64,000 bases of DNA from a virus: the IMG/VR virus record IMGVR_UViG_3300017770_000001, positions 1-64,000 of that record; one strand, 5' to 3'. A program made the translations under genes and the position numbers. The notes beneath the pieces are model-generated. The model was not told where the DNA came from and did not search any database. It saw nothing but the letters and a program-made list of their open reading frames with translations. Positions 6,752 through 14,408 of the stretch are shown piece by piece; the stretch's first letter is position 1, and every line of letters starts with the position of its first letter.

Positions 6752-7033
6752 TTACCTTTTGTTACATCTTTTAGATGCTCTATCTATAACTTTTAAATTA
6801 TGGTGTATAACATATGTCATTAACATGGTAGGGAATATAACATCTCCTTTTTTGAGAAGATTTTCTTTGTCTAGTATCCACACAGGTGATGTGAATACAA
6901 CTTTGTGTAGTATTAGTCTTTCTGTACTTGGGACTCTAGGTAGTAAAGGATTCTGTTCGTACACACATTCATAATCCATTCCCCGTTGTGTCGTCCAAAT
7001 GTCTGCAATCTGCAGTGTGTAATACACTGCCAT
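6752..7033 (-). CDS. small membrane protein at the end of the curli/cyclase operon (93 aa)
   Basis: Start chosen at the ATG at 7033, 7 nt after the cyclase stop. The frame is open 321 nt further into the cyclase gene, but that part would be an unlikely overlap. The N-terminus MAVYYTLQIADIWTTQRGM followed by NPLLP is the kind of short helix seen in DUF5658-like membrane proteins. A second hydrophobic stretch (VIFPTMLMTYVIHH) lies near the C-terminus. Function unknown; it is the last gene of a 12-gene late operon. Confidence 0.55.
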   Translation of the reverse strand: MAVYYTLQIADIWTTQRGMDYECVYEQNPLLPRVPSTERLILHKVVFTSPVWILDKENLLKKGDVIFPTMLMTYVIHHNLKVIDRASKRCNKR

Positions 7034-7040
7034 CAAAGCT

Positions 7041-8903
7041 CTAGATGGTCTTTCTTGAAAGTTCCAGTGGAGTGAAGATACGAACTTTTTCGGATTTACC
7101 TTTAACGAGTATTCTATCGACTTCAGAAAATGCTCTTGATGTACACTGTCTATATGTTTCTTCTGATAACAACACGTCAACCCCATCATAATTTCTCGTT
7201 TGGCCTTCGAGTCTAGCCCCAAGGTTGACGGCATCTCCAATGACGGAATAGTCAAATCTAAGTTCTGAACCCATGTTCCCGACAATACAGGTTCCTGTGG
7301 AAATGCCGATGCCGACATTAATAGGAGGTAGATTGAGAGGAGAAAGTTCTTCATTAAGTTCCTTGGTTGCTTCGAGTATTTCTATTGACGATTTGACTGC
7401 AAGTTCTGAATGGTCGGGACAATCCAAAGGTGCATTCCAAAATGCCATGATGCAGTCGCCCATATACTTGTCAATGGTTCCATTGTTATTTAGGATTATC
7501 TTAGTTTGCATGTCCAAAAACTTATTTACCAATTCAACTAATCCTTCGGGGTCATCATTGTTCTTGTAGTGTTCACTGATTGGAGTAAATCCACAGATGT
7601 CCATGAACATGAAAGTCATTTCTTTTCTCTCTCCACCTAACTTTAATTTTGATGGGTCTTTTGCAAGTTGGTCAACCATGTCGGGGGATAAATACTTTTG
7701 GAACTGTTTCTTAATTTGTTCTTTGAGTTGAAATGTTTTATAGTATTTGTTGAAAGATGCATGTCCAAAAACTATCAAGGAGGCTACCGATGAAAAGAAG
7801 GTATCGAAAAGAACGTAACTTGAAGTCCATAACCAATATCCCCCATACACCTGAAGACCTACTATTCCTAAAGAGACTAGAGCCGCAAGAGTTGTGGGAA
7901 CGTTGTAGACCACAAGAAGAGTCATTAGAAGGACTGTCATTAAAAGAACAATCTCTAAGAATTCAAGATAGTAGGATTGTTGTATTTGAACTCCTGTCAA
8001 AACGGTTTGTAAAAGAGAGGCTTGAACTTCGTGGGGATACATTACACCCACTGGGGTTGAAACTGGATTATTCAGACCCTCTGCAGTTAGACCATAGATT
8101 AGAATCTTATTCTGAACATCAGAACTAGGTAAGTCTGCAAAAGAAATAGAGGGAAACTTATTCCAGTAAGATATCATTACATCTGCAGTGGATGTTGTCT
8201 CAATAGGTTTCTCTCTACCCATTCTAATCCACTCAATACCTGTCTCGGGTGTAACTCTAGTTTGGTAGTTGGGTTGGTCATAAAATGCTCTGAGAGTCTC
8301 TAAAACTACACTCGGATACACTACGTCATTTGCAGTGACTAGGAGTGGTGCAGAACGTACTGTACCGTCAAAATTTGGTGTTCCTGAGATTGATGGAGTT
8401 GCAACCGTTACCCCCACACCATATGTGTTATCCATTAGCGTAGAGACGGGATTTAAAATTCCATCGTAATTCCATGCATGAAGTGTAATATCTCCACCAC
8501 CAAACACACTTGTTCTAACATATGGTGCAGAACCTGTATCTTTTTGTGTAGTGGGTGCAGCTCCTAAAATAGATAATCGATTGACTAATCCATTTGCAAA
8601 TACTTCATCTCCTGAGAACCTATCAGGTTCTGAAAAAATAATTGAAAAAACATGGGTGTTAGTGTGATGAGTGTCCCATAGTGTATCACCATAAACGTTT
8701 CTAGGAAACGGGTATTGACCATACTTCTCTATAGATTTCTCATCTATGTTGACTAGAACAATGTCGTCTACTTGTACTTCTTTGTGTTGTTGATGTAAAA
8801 AATCAAACCATGACCATTGTATATTCTCTACGATGTATGGGTTCCATACTTTAATACCGACTAGTAAACTTATCGTTACTAATACAGTTTTCCAACTATA
8901 CAT
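7041..8903 (-). CDS. transmembrane class III adenylate cyclase with CHASE2 sensor
   Basis: Predicted to make cAMP from ATP at the inner membrane. Order: N-terminal anchor (about 6-20), periplasmic CHASE2 domain (about 40-310), three helices (about 313-334, 337-357, 363-381), coiled linker (392-410) and catalytic domain (about 425-600). All catalytic residues are present: metal-binding Asp435 (MDICGFT) and Asp483 (KYMGDC), ATP-selecting Lys479 and Asp551 (FDYSVIGD), and transition-state Asn560 and Arg564 (VNLGARLE). The Lys/Asp pair argues for ATP and not GTP. Its start overlaps iscU by 8 nt. A phage-encoded sensor cyclase is unusual. Confidence 0.92.
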   Translation of the reverse strand: MYSWKTVLVTISLLVGIKVWNPYIVENIQWSWFDFLHQQHKEVQVDDIVLVNIDEKSIEKYGQYPFPRNVYGDTLWDTHHTNTHVFSIIFSEPDRFSGDEVFANGLVNRLSILGAAPTTQKDTGSAPYVRTSVFGGGDITLHAWNYDGILNPVSTLMDNTYGVGVTVATPSISGTPNFDGTVRSAPLLVTANDVVYPSVVLETLRAFYDQPNYQTRVTPETGIEWIRMGREKPIETTSTADVMISYWNKFPSISFADLPSSDVQNKILIYGLTAEGLNNPVSTPVGVMYPHEVQASLLQTVLTGVQIQQSYYLEFLEIVLLMTVLLMTLLVVYNVPTTLAALVSLGIVGLQVYGGYWLWTSSYVLFDTFFSSVASLIVFGHASFNKYYKTFQLKEQIKKQFQKYLSPDMVDQLAKDPSKLKLGGERKEMTFMFMDICGFTPISEHYKNNDDPEGLVELVNKFLDMQTKIILNNNGTIDKYMGDCIMAFWNAPLDCPDHSELAVKSSIEILEATKELNEELSPLNLPPINVGIGISTGTCIVGNMGSELRFDYSVIGDAVNLGARLEGQTRNYDGVDVLLSEETYRQCTSRAFSEVDRILVKGKSEKVRIFTPLELSRKTI

Positions 8904-9300
8904 TCTCGTTCTTAGATTCCCAATCCTCTATTGCTTTTTTGATTGAGTCTTCTGCAAGGACTGAACAGTGTAATTTGATTGGAGGTAATTCAAGGATTTC
9001 TGCAATCTCTTTATCTTTAATCTGTTTTGCTTCTGCAATCGTTTTACCTTTGAGTAAATCAACGAACAACGAACTGCTTGCAATTGCACTTCCACATCCA
9101 TAGGTTTTGAATTTGACATCTATTATCATCTCTTTTTCGTCAAGTTTGAGTTGCAGTTTCATGACATCACCACATGCTGGGGCTCCTGTCATTCCTGTTG
9201 CAACGTTTGGGTCGTTGGGGTCGAATCTACCAACTGAAAATTGTTCGGGTGCATTGAGAACACCCTCGAATCTGTCTATAACTTTCTGTGAATATGCCAT
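8896..9300 (-). CDS. iscU: Fe-S cluster scaffold IscU/NifU-N
   Basis: Scaffold on which [2Fe-2S] clusters are built before transfer to apoproteins. The three ligand cysteines are present: Cys43 (GAPACGDVMK, with the release-promoting Asp45), Cys69 (KTYGCGSAIASSS) and Cys112 (LPPIKLHCS). The LPPIK chaperone-recognition motif is kept. At 134 residues it is complete. No IscS, HscA or IscA gene is visible nearby, so it must use host partners. It starts on the stop of the previous gene (TAATG) and is coupled to the cyclase downstream. Confidence 0.94.
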   Translation of the reverse strand: MAYSQKVIDRFEGVLNAPEQFSVGRFDPNDPNVATGMTGAPACGDVMKLQLKLDEKEMIIDVKFKTYGCGSAIASSSLFVDLLKGKTIAEAKQIKDKEIAEILELPPIKLHCSVLAEDSIKKAIEDWESKNENV

Positions 9301-9611
9301 TAACTTAATCTCTTTTGAATGTATTTTACTGCAGCGTAAATTGTTAAACCATATATTGCAAATATCGTTAAGGGAACTGCCATATTCAGGATTACACTAA
9401 TATCTAAAAAGAGTAAATCCTTTGTAAAATCAATAATCGCTTCAGCATCACCTTGAGCAGGTTCAATATTTCCTTCCACAGTATATTGCATATTATTATC
9501 TGTAAGCATCAAGTGGAATTCATTCTCAGGAATACACATCATACCTTCAGGACAACCCTCCTCGCCTGGGTATTTAGTTCCTATAGGATTTCCGAACATA
9601 TCTAAATTCAT
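9300..9611 (-). CDS. membrane-anchored hypothetical protein (103 aa)
   Basis: Start taken at the ATG at 9611, just after the curlin-like gene; the frame is open a little further upstream. The N-terminal 70 residues are polar and acidic with a short Cys pair (GCPEGMMC). The C-terminus has one strong membrane helix (ISVILNMAVPLTIFAIYGLTI) ending in AVKYIQKRLS. It may anchor or chaperone the curlin-like product; this is inference from position only. Confidence 0.65.
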   Translation of the reverse strand: MNLDMFGNPIGTKYPGEEGCPEGMMCIPENEFHLMLTDNNMQYTVEGNIEPAQGDAEAIIDFTKDLLFLDISVILNMAVPLTIFAIYGLTIYAAVKYIQKRLS

Positions 9612-9613
9612 AA

Positions 9614-10342
9614 TTATTCCTGTGTAACTGTCACTCCACAACCACCAACTGTCATACAATCAAGACTTAGATTGTATGTTTGATTTGTAGTACTCATTTG
9701 TTTTAGGATTAAATCGGTACCGTATAATCCGTCAAGAGTTATGTTTGCATTATGAGTAGCACCATTACCTTTTTGACGAATGAATACATCGTTATAGTCA
9801 TTGTAAATTGTAAGACCTATATTTTTTGCACCATTACTTTGTTGTTTAATTTTAACTTCGTTATAATCCCCAGCTAAGTGTAAATCAAAATCATGTCCAT
9901 CTGTTGCACCTGTCTGATTAGTTTGTTGGACTGCTAACTTGTTGTAGTCACCATAAAGAGTAATATCTATCTCATGTCCACCTGACTCATAACTATCACC
10001 ATACCAAGTTAAATCAGTATCAGAATCAAGTGTAGTCCATGCAACTCCTTGTGCAAGTTTCATTTGATTATTCGAACCACTGATTTCGTCAAAAGTAATT
10101 GTATTAGGATTAGCATTTGCATTCGTATTTACTTGTACCAAATACATATCTAAACTTGATGCAGTAATGAATGAATTGATATCTAACATTTGTATCTTAT
10201 TATCATATCCAATTTGGTCAATACCCAACTGAAAGTTATCACCTGTCTGTGTGATATTGATTTCATTATCGTCAGCTATAGTAATCATGGGGATGATTAA
10301 CATCCCCACAAATACTGACTTCAATTTAGTTAAAATATCCAT
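9614..10342 (-). CDS. curlin-like (CsgA/CsgB-type) secreted repeat protein 1
   Basis: Signal peptide (about 1-23, ending ITIADD), then curlin-type strands of pattern N-x-I-x-I-x-Q-x-G. Examples are NEINITQTGDNFQLGIDQIG, YNKLAVQQTNQTG, YNEVKIKQQSNGAKN and YNDVFIRQKGNGATHN. Such repeats stack into amyloid beta-solenoids. The regular N/Q ladder at residues 140-210 is the strongest part. It lies two genes after csgG, so export through that pore is likely. A CGGC motif (VGGCGVTV) near the C-terminus is unusual for curlins. Confidence 0.75.
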   Translation of the reverse strand: MDILTKLKSVFVGMLIIPMITIADDNEINITQTGDNFQLGIDQIGYDNKIQMLDINSFITASSLDMYLVQVNTNANANPNTITFDEISGSNNQMKLAQGVAWTTLDSDTDLTWYGDSYESGGHEIDITLYGDYNKLAVQQTNQTGATDGHDFDLHLAGDYNEVKIKQQSNGAKNIGLTIYNDYNDVFIRQKGNGATHNANITLDGLYGTDLILKQMSTTNQTYNLSLDCMTVGGCGVTVTQE

Positions 10343-10368
10343 TGTAATAATAATACCAAAAGGACACC

Positions 10369-10470
10369 TTTACCAAATGCTAACCACATCATGTGATAGT
10401 CATCTAGTCGTAACCCTTTTTGAAAACTGTATAAAGAGTTCTCGTGCCATTCCTTTATCTTACTTAACAT
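10369..10470 (-). pseudogene. tiny ORF, probably frameshifted small membrane protein
   Basis: ATG at 10470 with a clear AGGAGA ribosome site gives 33 residues (MLSKIKEWHENSLYSFQKGL and on to DDYHMMWLSIW). Skipping one A at about 10380 would instead give WLAFGKGVLLVLLLQWIF, a membrane helix ending at 10329 and overlapping the curlin-like start. The hydrophobic alternative looks like the original C-terminus. So this is either a real one-base insertion, programmed frameshifting or a sequence error. Confidence 0.4.
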
Positions 10471-10484
10471 ATATTCTCCTATAT

Positions 10485-11648
10485 TTAGTTTGACTGATTG
10501 ATAAATATTTCAATACTAGGGTCACCGTTACCAAATTGAATAACTCCCTCATATCCATCAACAATCGTTTCAACGTAACCGCTTCCACCTTGTGCAATGA
10601 TTATCTCAATCACTCCGTTTACGTTTCTGAAGAGATATAAATCTCCATCTTGAACAAAAACATTATATTGTGAATCTTTGTTAAATCCTGTTGTTGCACC
10701 CTGTATGTTGAATGCACCACTTCCTGTTTGTGTTTGTGTGTCTCTAAGACTGAGTGTAGTCCTTTCTAATTCTTCGACCACATCTAGTAGGTCGGTTAAG
10801 AAATCAACATCTAACATGTCGATATCTAATTCTGAGTATTCTAAATCAACTGTTGTGTCTGCAAGAGAATCACTCTCAAGGTCATCAAACTCTAGAAAGT
10901 CTATGTCTAATATTCCTTGGTCTTCTTCCAAGTCACTGATTGCTTCTTCTTCGACAACCTTTTGTACTTCCTCGGGGGGATTTACAATAAACATATTGTC
11001 GATTAATGATGTGGTGATATTATTTATAACGACACTTCTACTTGGAGGTGACTCAACTGTTGAAACCATTGTTGCTTCAAAAGCTTTACTAAGTGTAATT
11101 GTTCCACCTTCGTTTGATACATCTATCTCACCTGAAGGTGTCACACCATCTTCATCAGGTAGTAATATCACAAGTGTTCTACCTAATTCATCTATTGTTG
11201 TTGTAAAATTTGTGCCTCTAATGGCAATTTGTGCTGTAGGTGTTGTTACACTTATGTTTGATTTACGTATTCTACTTCCAGTTCCTGATGCAAATCGAGC
11301 TGTACCCTGAACCATATTGATTGCCATCTTAGATTTTGATGGGTCGGGGTCATAGTATGCTTCATCGATATACACTATGGAGTGTTCAGTAAGTGCAAGT
11401 TCTTCTTCGTCTAAGAACTCTATTAACATTCTACCATCTCCAGTACGTGCCTCATCGTATAAGACTACTTCGTACCCTTCGTTTATATCTTGTGGATTAT
11501 CTTCGCGTAGGAGTGTTGCGAATCCTGTCAATTCTTTAACATCACCAATGGGGTTACTTAATGCAACCCCACTGAATAATAAAATGTTAAGAATCGTTAG
11601 CTGAATCTTTTTGATTGATTTGAATAACTGCATTATCACTTGTAACAT
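10485..11648 (-). CDS. FecR-domain periplasmic protein (387 aa)
   Basis: Has a signal peptide (the ATG at 11633, giving MQLFKSIKKIQ, is an equally good start). It then has a FecR-type beta domain at about 30-190, including GTARFASGTGSRIRKSNISV and TPTAQIAIRGTNFTTTI. A very acidic Asp/Glu/Leu linker (about 225-305) and a C-terminal beta region follow. FecR domains occur in periplasmic signalling and in surface-protein export loci. Between two curlin-like genes it may be a periplasmic chaperone or wall-binding component; this is inference. Confidence 0.75.
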   Translation of the reverse strand: MLQVIMQLFKSIKKIQLTILNILLFSGVALSNPIGDVKELTGFATLLREDNPQDINEGYEVVLYDEARTGDGRMLIEFLDEEELALTEHSIVYIDEAYYDPDPSKSKMAINMVQGTARFASGTGSRIRKSNISVTTPTAQIAIRGTNFTTTIDELGRTLVILLPDEDGVTPSGEIDVSNEGGTITLSKAFEATMVSTVESPPSRSVVINNITTSLIDNMFIVNPPEEVQKVVEEEAISDLEEDQGILDIDFLEFDDLESDSLADTTVDLEYSELDIDMLDVDFLTDLLDVVEELERTTLSLRDTQTQTGSGAFNIQGATTGFNKDSQYNVFVQDGDLYLFRNVNGVIEIIIAQGGSGYVETIVDGYEGVIQFGNGDPSIEIFINQSN

Positions 11649-12327
11649 CTAGTGTTATAATACTAGTTGGTGAAGAACACCCTGTAACACCAGTCGGACA
11701 AGTTCCTGTCATCTGATTGATGTCTACATCTGCACTATCACCATCGTGAGTGAATGTTAGTGAAGAGTCACTAGCATCATTCTGTAAAGTGTTTATGTTA
11801 TTAGAAGAACCAGTGACATCAAAATTCCATGTCAAGTTATCTGCTTCCCAATCTATATCAAAAATATTTGAACTACCGATTAATATTAAGTCTGCATCTA
11901 AAGATTCGGAACTCGCTACACTACCTTGGTCTATATCAAAAGTATTACTACTTCCTGTTACATCAAAGTTGATGTCCGATGAATCTGCACTACCTGTATC
12001 ACCAATTTTCCAGTCTATTACGTTAGAATCTCCTGTGAAATCTAACTTGTAAATAGAACTGTCTGCAGTAACAGGCCCGAATAGGACATTATTGTTACCG
12101 TTGAAATCTAAATCAAATTCTAAAGAACTACCAGTAATTGCCATTGCACTTGATACACTACCTGAAGAACCATTGTCTCCACCGATTTTGTTACCAAAAC
12201 CGATTTGGTCGATGTAAAGTTTCAACGTATCACCTGATTGTGTGATTTTAATTTCATTATCATCAGTGGCTTGTGCGAATACGAATGTTGTCGACATTAA
12301 TAATACTAAACTAATTAGTTTATTCAT
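11587..12327 (-). CDS. curlin-like secreted repeat protein 2
   Basis: Signal peptide MNKLISLVLLMSTTFVFAQA, then NEIKITQSGDTLKLYIDQIG, nearly the same opening as curlin-like protein 1, so the two are paralogues. The middle is a repeated GSSNxFDID / GDSNVIDW ladder rich in Ser, Asp and Asn, with a final NAVIQINQK strand. It is acidic overall. A CPTGVTGC loop near the C-terminus mirrors the Cys pair of protein 1. Likely a CsgG substrate and possible fibre subunit or nucleator. Confidence 0.72.
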   Translation of the reverse strand: MNKLISLVLLMSTTFVFAQATDDNEIKITQSGDTLKLYIDQIGFGNKIGGDNGSSGSVSSAMAITGSSLEFDLDFNGNNNVLFGPVTADSSIYKLDFTGDSNVIDWKIGDTGSADSSDINFDVTGSSNTFDIDQGSVASSESLDADLILIGSSNIFDIDWEADNLTWNFDVTGSSNNINTLQNDASDSSLTFTHDGDSADVDINQMTGTCPTGVTGCSSPTSIITLDVTSDNAVIQINQKDSANDS

Positions 12328-13285
12328 TTTCGTTTACCTCTTTTGTTGAATGTAAATCGTTAGTCCCATTAGATTGGTGGGGATGACGATGTCCATCCTC
12401 TATTTTCCAAAAACCTCTATCGTGTCCTTGGTATATTAATTCCAGTACTGCAGCTTCAATAGCTGTACGTACTGCATACGTCACTGATTCATTATTTCCC
12501 ACTCCGTCCTCATATTCAACAAGTTGTGTTCCCTGTTCGATGAATCTAAAAATGTCACCTGAAGAACCGTAAGACAATACAGACTTACGTGTTTGAACGT
12601 TTAATAATACTTCACCCGTGAGAACAGATACTGCTCTCATGCTTATAGTAACAACATCTTTACGATATTGTTTTGCATATCCTATGCCTAGTGTTCGTGC
12701 GCCTCGTCCACCTGACATAAGATTTGTATCATAACCTATAACACCACCTTCAATAATTATTCCTGCGAATAATAAGGGTTGTACACCCTTTGCTGATGTC
12801 TCAGTTGCTGTTGCATAATCCTGTCTTGCAGAACGAATGATTTGTCTTTCTCTTACGAGATTATCTATACCATTTCTTTCCACAACACGAAACCATGTTC
12901 CACCACCTGCTGTCTTGAGTGCATCAATAACCATTTCGGTTGCACCCTGTGTGACTGCAGTTGAAAAGTCTGCAATACCTTCTCTTGCTTTTCTTTGACC
13001 AGTCTTATCTAAAAAATTATATACTGCAACGACTGGTTTGTCTTTTGCTGGTGGTAGTTCTAAAAGTTCTATATACGATGGTAGACTTACTACCTCAGGG
13101 TTGTCGACACAAATATACTTTCGTGCCATGGATTTCTGTATACCCATTTGCAAGTGTCTATTAAAACCTTCAGTGTACTTCCCTGCTGTGTCATTACAGT
13201 CTTGGGGGTTCTCACTCCATTGTGGAAATGATGCACACCCCGTCATTAAAATGACACTTAGTAATACATGCAAACATCGTACCAC
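12320..13285 (-). CDS. csgG: CsgG-like outer-membrane curli secretion lipoprotein
   Basis: Forms the nonameric outer-membrane pore through which curli subunits leave the cell. Start placed at the GTG at 13285, with GGAGG 5 nt upstream and 1 nt after the csgF stop; an ATG 27 nt earlier in frame is less well placed. Lipobox ILMTGC near residue 18. The conserved core includes VVAVYNFLDKTGQRK, TWFRVVERNGIDNLVRERQ, GIIIEGGVIGYDTN and VVTISMRAVSVLTGEVL. At 321 residues it is longer than E. coli CsgG (277), with a His-rich tail. Confidence 0.9.
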   Translation of the reverse strand: MVRCLHVLLSVILMTGCASFPQWSENPQDCNDTAGKYTEGFNRHLQMGIQKSMARKYICVDNPEVVSLPSYIELLELPPAKDKPVVAVYNFLDKTGQRKAREGIADFSTAVTQGATEMVIDALKTAGGGTWFRVVERNGIDNLVRERQIIRSARQDYATATETSAKGVQPLLFAGIIIEGGVIGYDTNLMSGGRGARTLGIGYAKQYRKDVVTISMRAVSVLTGEVLLNVQTRKSVLSYGSSGDIFRFIEQGTQLVEYEDGVGNNESVTYAVRTAIEAAVLELIYQGHDRGFWKIEDGHRHPHQSNGTNDLHSTKEVNENE

Positions 13286-13286
13286 T

Positions 13287-13766
13287 TTACCCTCCATCGG
13301 GGTCTTGACCAAAGTTACCTGTTCCTACAGGTATTTCTATAACTGTTGTTGTTCCGTCACTATCAACAATGGTCATTTTAATAAAATCTGTTCCATCTGC
13401 ACCAGTGATAACTTCCCATGTTATAGTGCTTCCTTCCAAAACAAATGAACCAAAGTTTGATGCATTATCATTACTGAACATTGATTCTACTAATTGTTTT
13501 GATAACTGTGAGTAAATTCTTGATTCTAAATTTCTAATAAATTTTGCAAGTGTAGAATTTTCTTCTTCTCTTAATGCAGCTTTCCTTGCAGCTTCAAGAG
13601 CATCTTTAATTGTTTTTTTTCTTGAGCTTTCTTGATTCTCAATTGTGAGATAATGAGCTCCAGTACCTACCCCACTGAAACTGGGGTTCTTGAATTTGTG
13701 AACTATATCAGAACTTGCACTTATACTGAATAAAAGAAGTCCACTAATTAGAATTATGTTTTTCAT
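13287..13766 (-). CDS. csgF: CsgF-like curli assembly factor
   Basis: Periplasm-exported partner that docks in the CsgG pore and couples secretion to nucleation. Start chosen at the ATG at 13766, giving signal peptide MKNIILISGLLLFSISASS; the longer frame adds basic residues only. The mature N-terminus VHKFKNPSFSGVG matches the CsgF pore-binding segment (FxNPxFGG in E. coli). Asn-containing middle, then TVIEIPVGTGNF at the end. The GGAGGG before its stop codon doubles as the csgG ribosome site. Confidence 0.87.
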   Translation of the reverse strand: MKNIILISGLLLFSISASSDIVHKFKNPSFSGVGTGAHYLTIENQESSRKKTIKDALEAARKAALREEENSTLAKFIRNLESRIYSQLSKQLVESMFSNDNASNFGSFVLEGSTITWEVITGADGTDFIKMTIVDSDGTTTVIEIPVGTGNFGQDPDGG

Positions 13767-14031
13767 TCGTTTTACCTTTTCCCTTTTTTTTCTCATTTTC
13801 TTTATATTCTAACACAACGTCCACTTTTGTTTTCAGTCGTATAAGGTCTTGGTCTAACATCCTTGTTTGGTCGATTACACGAATCAATGCTATATGCATC
13901 TTTTCAATTTCGGGTTCTATGTGTTCACCAATAAACCACCACACATAATATATAAAGTAACCTAAACCAACTGCCATGACGATAGGAAATCCATACTGTG
14001 ATATAAGTTCGACTATGTTTACTTCTTCCAC
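13744..14031 (-). CDS. small holin-like membrane protein (95 aa)
   Basis: One N-terminal membrane helix (YGFPIVMAVGLGYFIYYVWWFI) followed by an amphipathic coiled segment and a Lys-rich tail. This is the layout of BhlA/UviB-type holin-like proteins. It resembles its upstream neighbour (ELISELGFPIAGGIVMG), so the pair arose by duplication. It overlaps csgF by 23 nt and the neighbour by 1 nt. A role in membrane permeabilisation or in anchoring the curli apparatus are both possible. Confidence 0.7.
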   Translation of the reverse strand: MEEVNIVELISQYGFPIVMAVGLGYFIYYVWWFIGEHIEPEIEKMHIALIRVIDQTRMLDQDLIRLKTKVDVVLEYKENEKKKGKGKTNEKHNSN

Positions 14032-14327
14032 TAGTCTCTCCTTACATCTAGTTTCCCATCTTCTATAAAGTTCTCTGCCCTAGCAACCCTTTCAATGTCG
14101 GGTCTTAGTTGGAGAGCTGACGAGACTAACATGTCTATCTTTGTCATTTCATTTGACATGGTTCTTGCACGATTTTCTAATGACGTACAGAACATTGTTA
14201 GTGTTTTAATTTGGTCTACAATGCCTTGTAGTATTTGTTTGATGATAACGAATATAAAAATGCCCATAACAATTCCACCTGCTATAGGAAATCCCAATTC
14301 ACTTATCAATTCAAAAACAAAGTCCAT
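14031..14327 (-). CDS. small holin-like membrane protein, first gene of the late curli operon (98 aa)
   Basis: N-terminal helix (GFPIAGGIVMGIFIFVII) and a coiled-coil tail, paralogous to the next gene. It begins 5 nt after a TATAAATA box, so the predicted late transcript starts at its ATG. Being first behind a terminator and a late promoter, it defines the operon boundary. No enzymatic motif; BhlA/UviB-like topology only. Confidence 0.7.
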   Translation of the reverse strand: MDFVFELISELGFPIAGGIVMGIFIFVIIKQILQGIVDQIKTLTMFCTSLENRARTMSNEMTKIDMLVSSALQLRPDIERVARAENFIEDGKLDVRRD

Positions 14328-14332
14328 ACTGT

Positions 14333-14340
14333 TATTTATA
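14333..14340 (-). promoter_or_regulatory. T4-type late promoter of the curli/cyclase operon
   Basis: TATAAATA on the minus strand, 5 nt before the ATG at 14327. In T4 the box spans -13 to -6, so +1 falls on the A of the start codon. Twelve genes down to about 6752 follow without a terminator that I can see. Confidence 0.65.
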
Positions 14341-14362
14341 AGAATACTCGTTTCTTCGGGAT

Positions 14363-14388
14363 AAAAAAAAGGGACTCATGTGAGTCCC
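14363..14388 (-). terminator. rho-independent terminator after the 14409-14684 gene
   Basis: GGGACTCA and TGAGTCCC form an 8-bp stem around a 2-nt centre, followed by eight T on the minus strand. It insulates the curli operon from upstream transcription. Confidence 0.9.
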
Positions 14389-14408
14389 TCTCTTCAAGTG
14401 TGTTCTTC

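Noticed and set aside
7034-7354. Upstream extension of the 6752 gene, starting with a signal-peptide-like MKNFLLSIYLLLMSASAF
   Set aside because: It lies wholly inside the cyclase catalytic domain in another frame. A clean start exists at 7033 right after the cyclase stop, and the cyclase residues there are clearly conserved.
10678-11310. A 210-codon plus-strand ORF opposite the FecR-domain gene
   Set aside because: The minus-strand gene has a signal peptide and a recognisable FecR domain. The plus ORF is Ser/Val-rich with no recognisable features or ribosome site.
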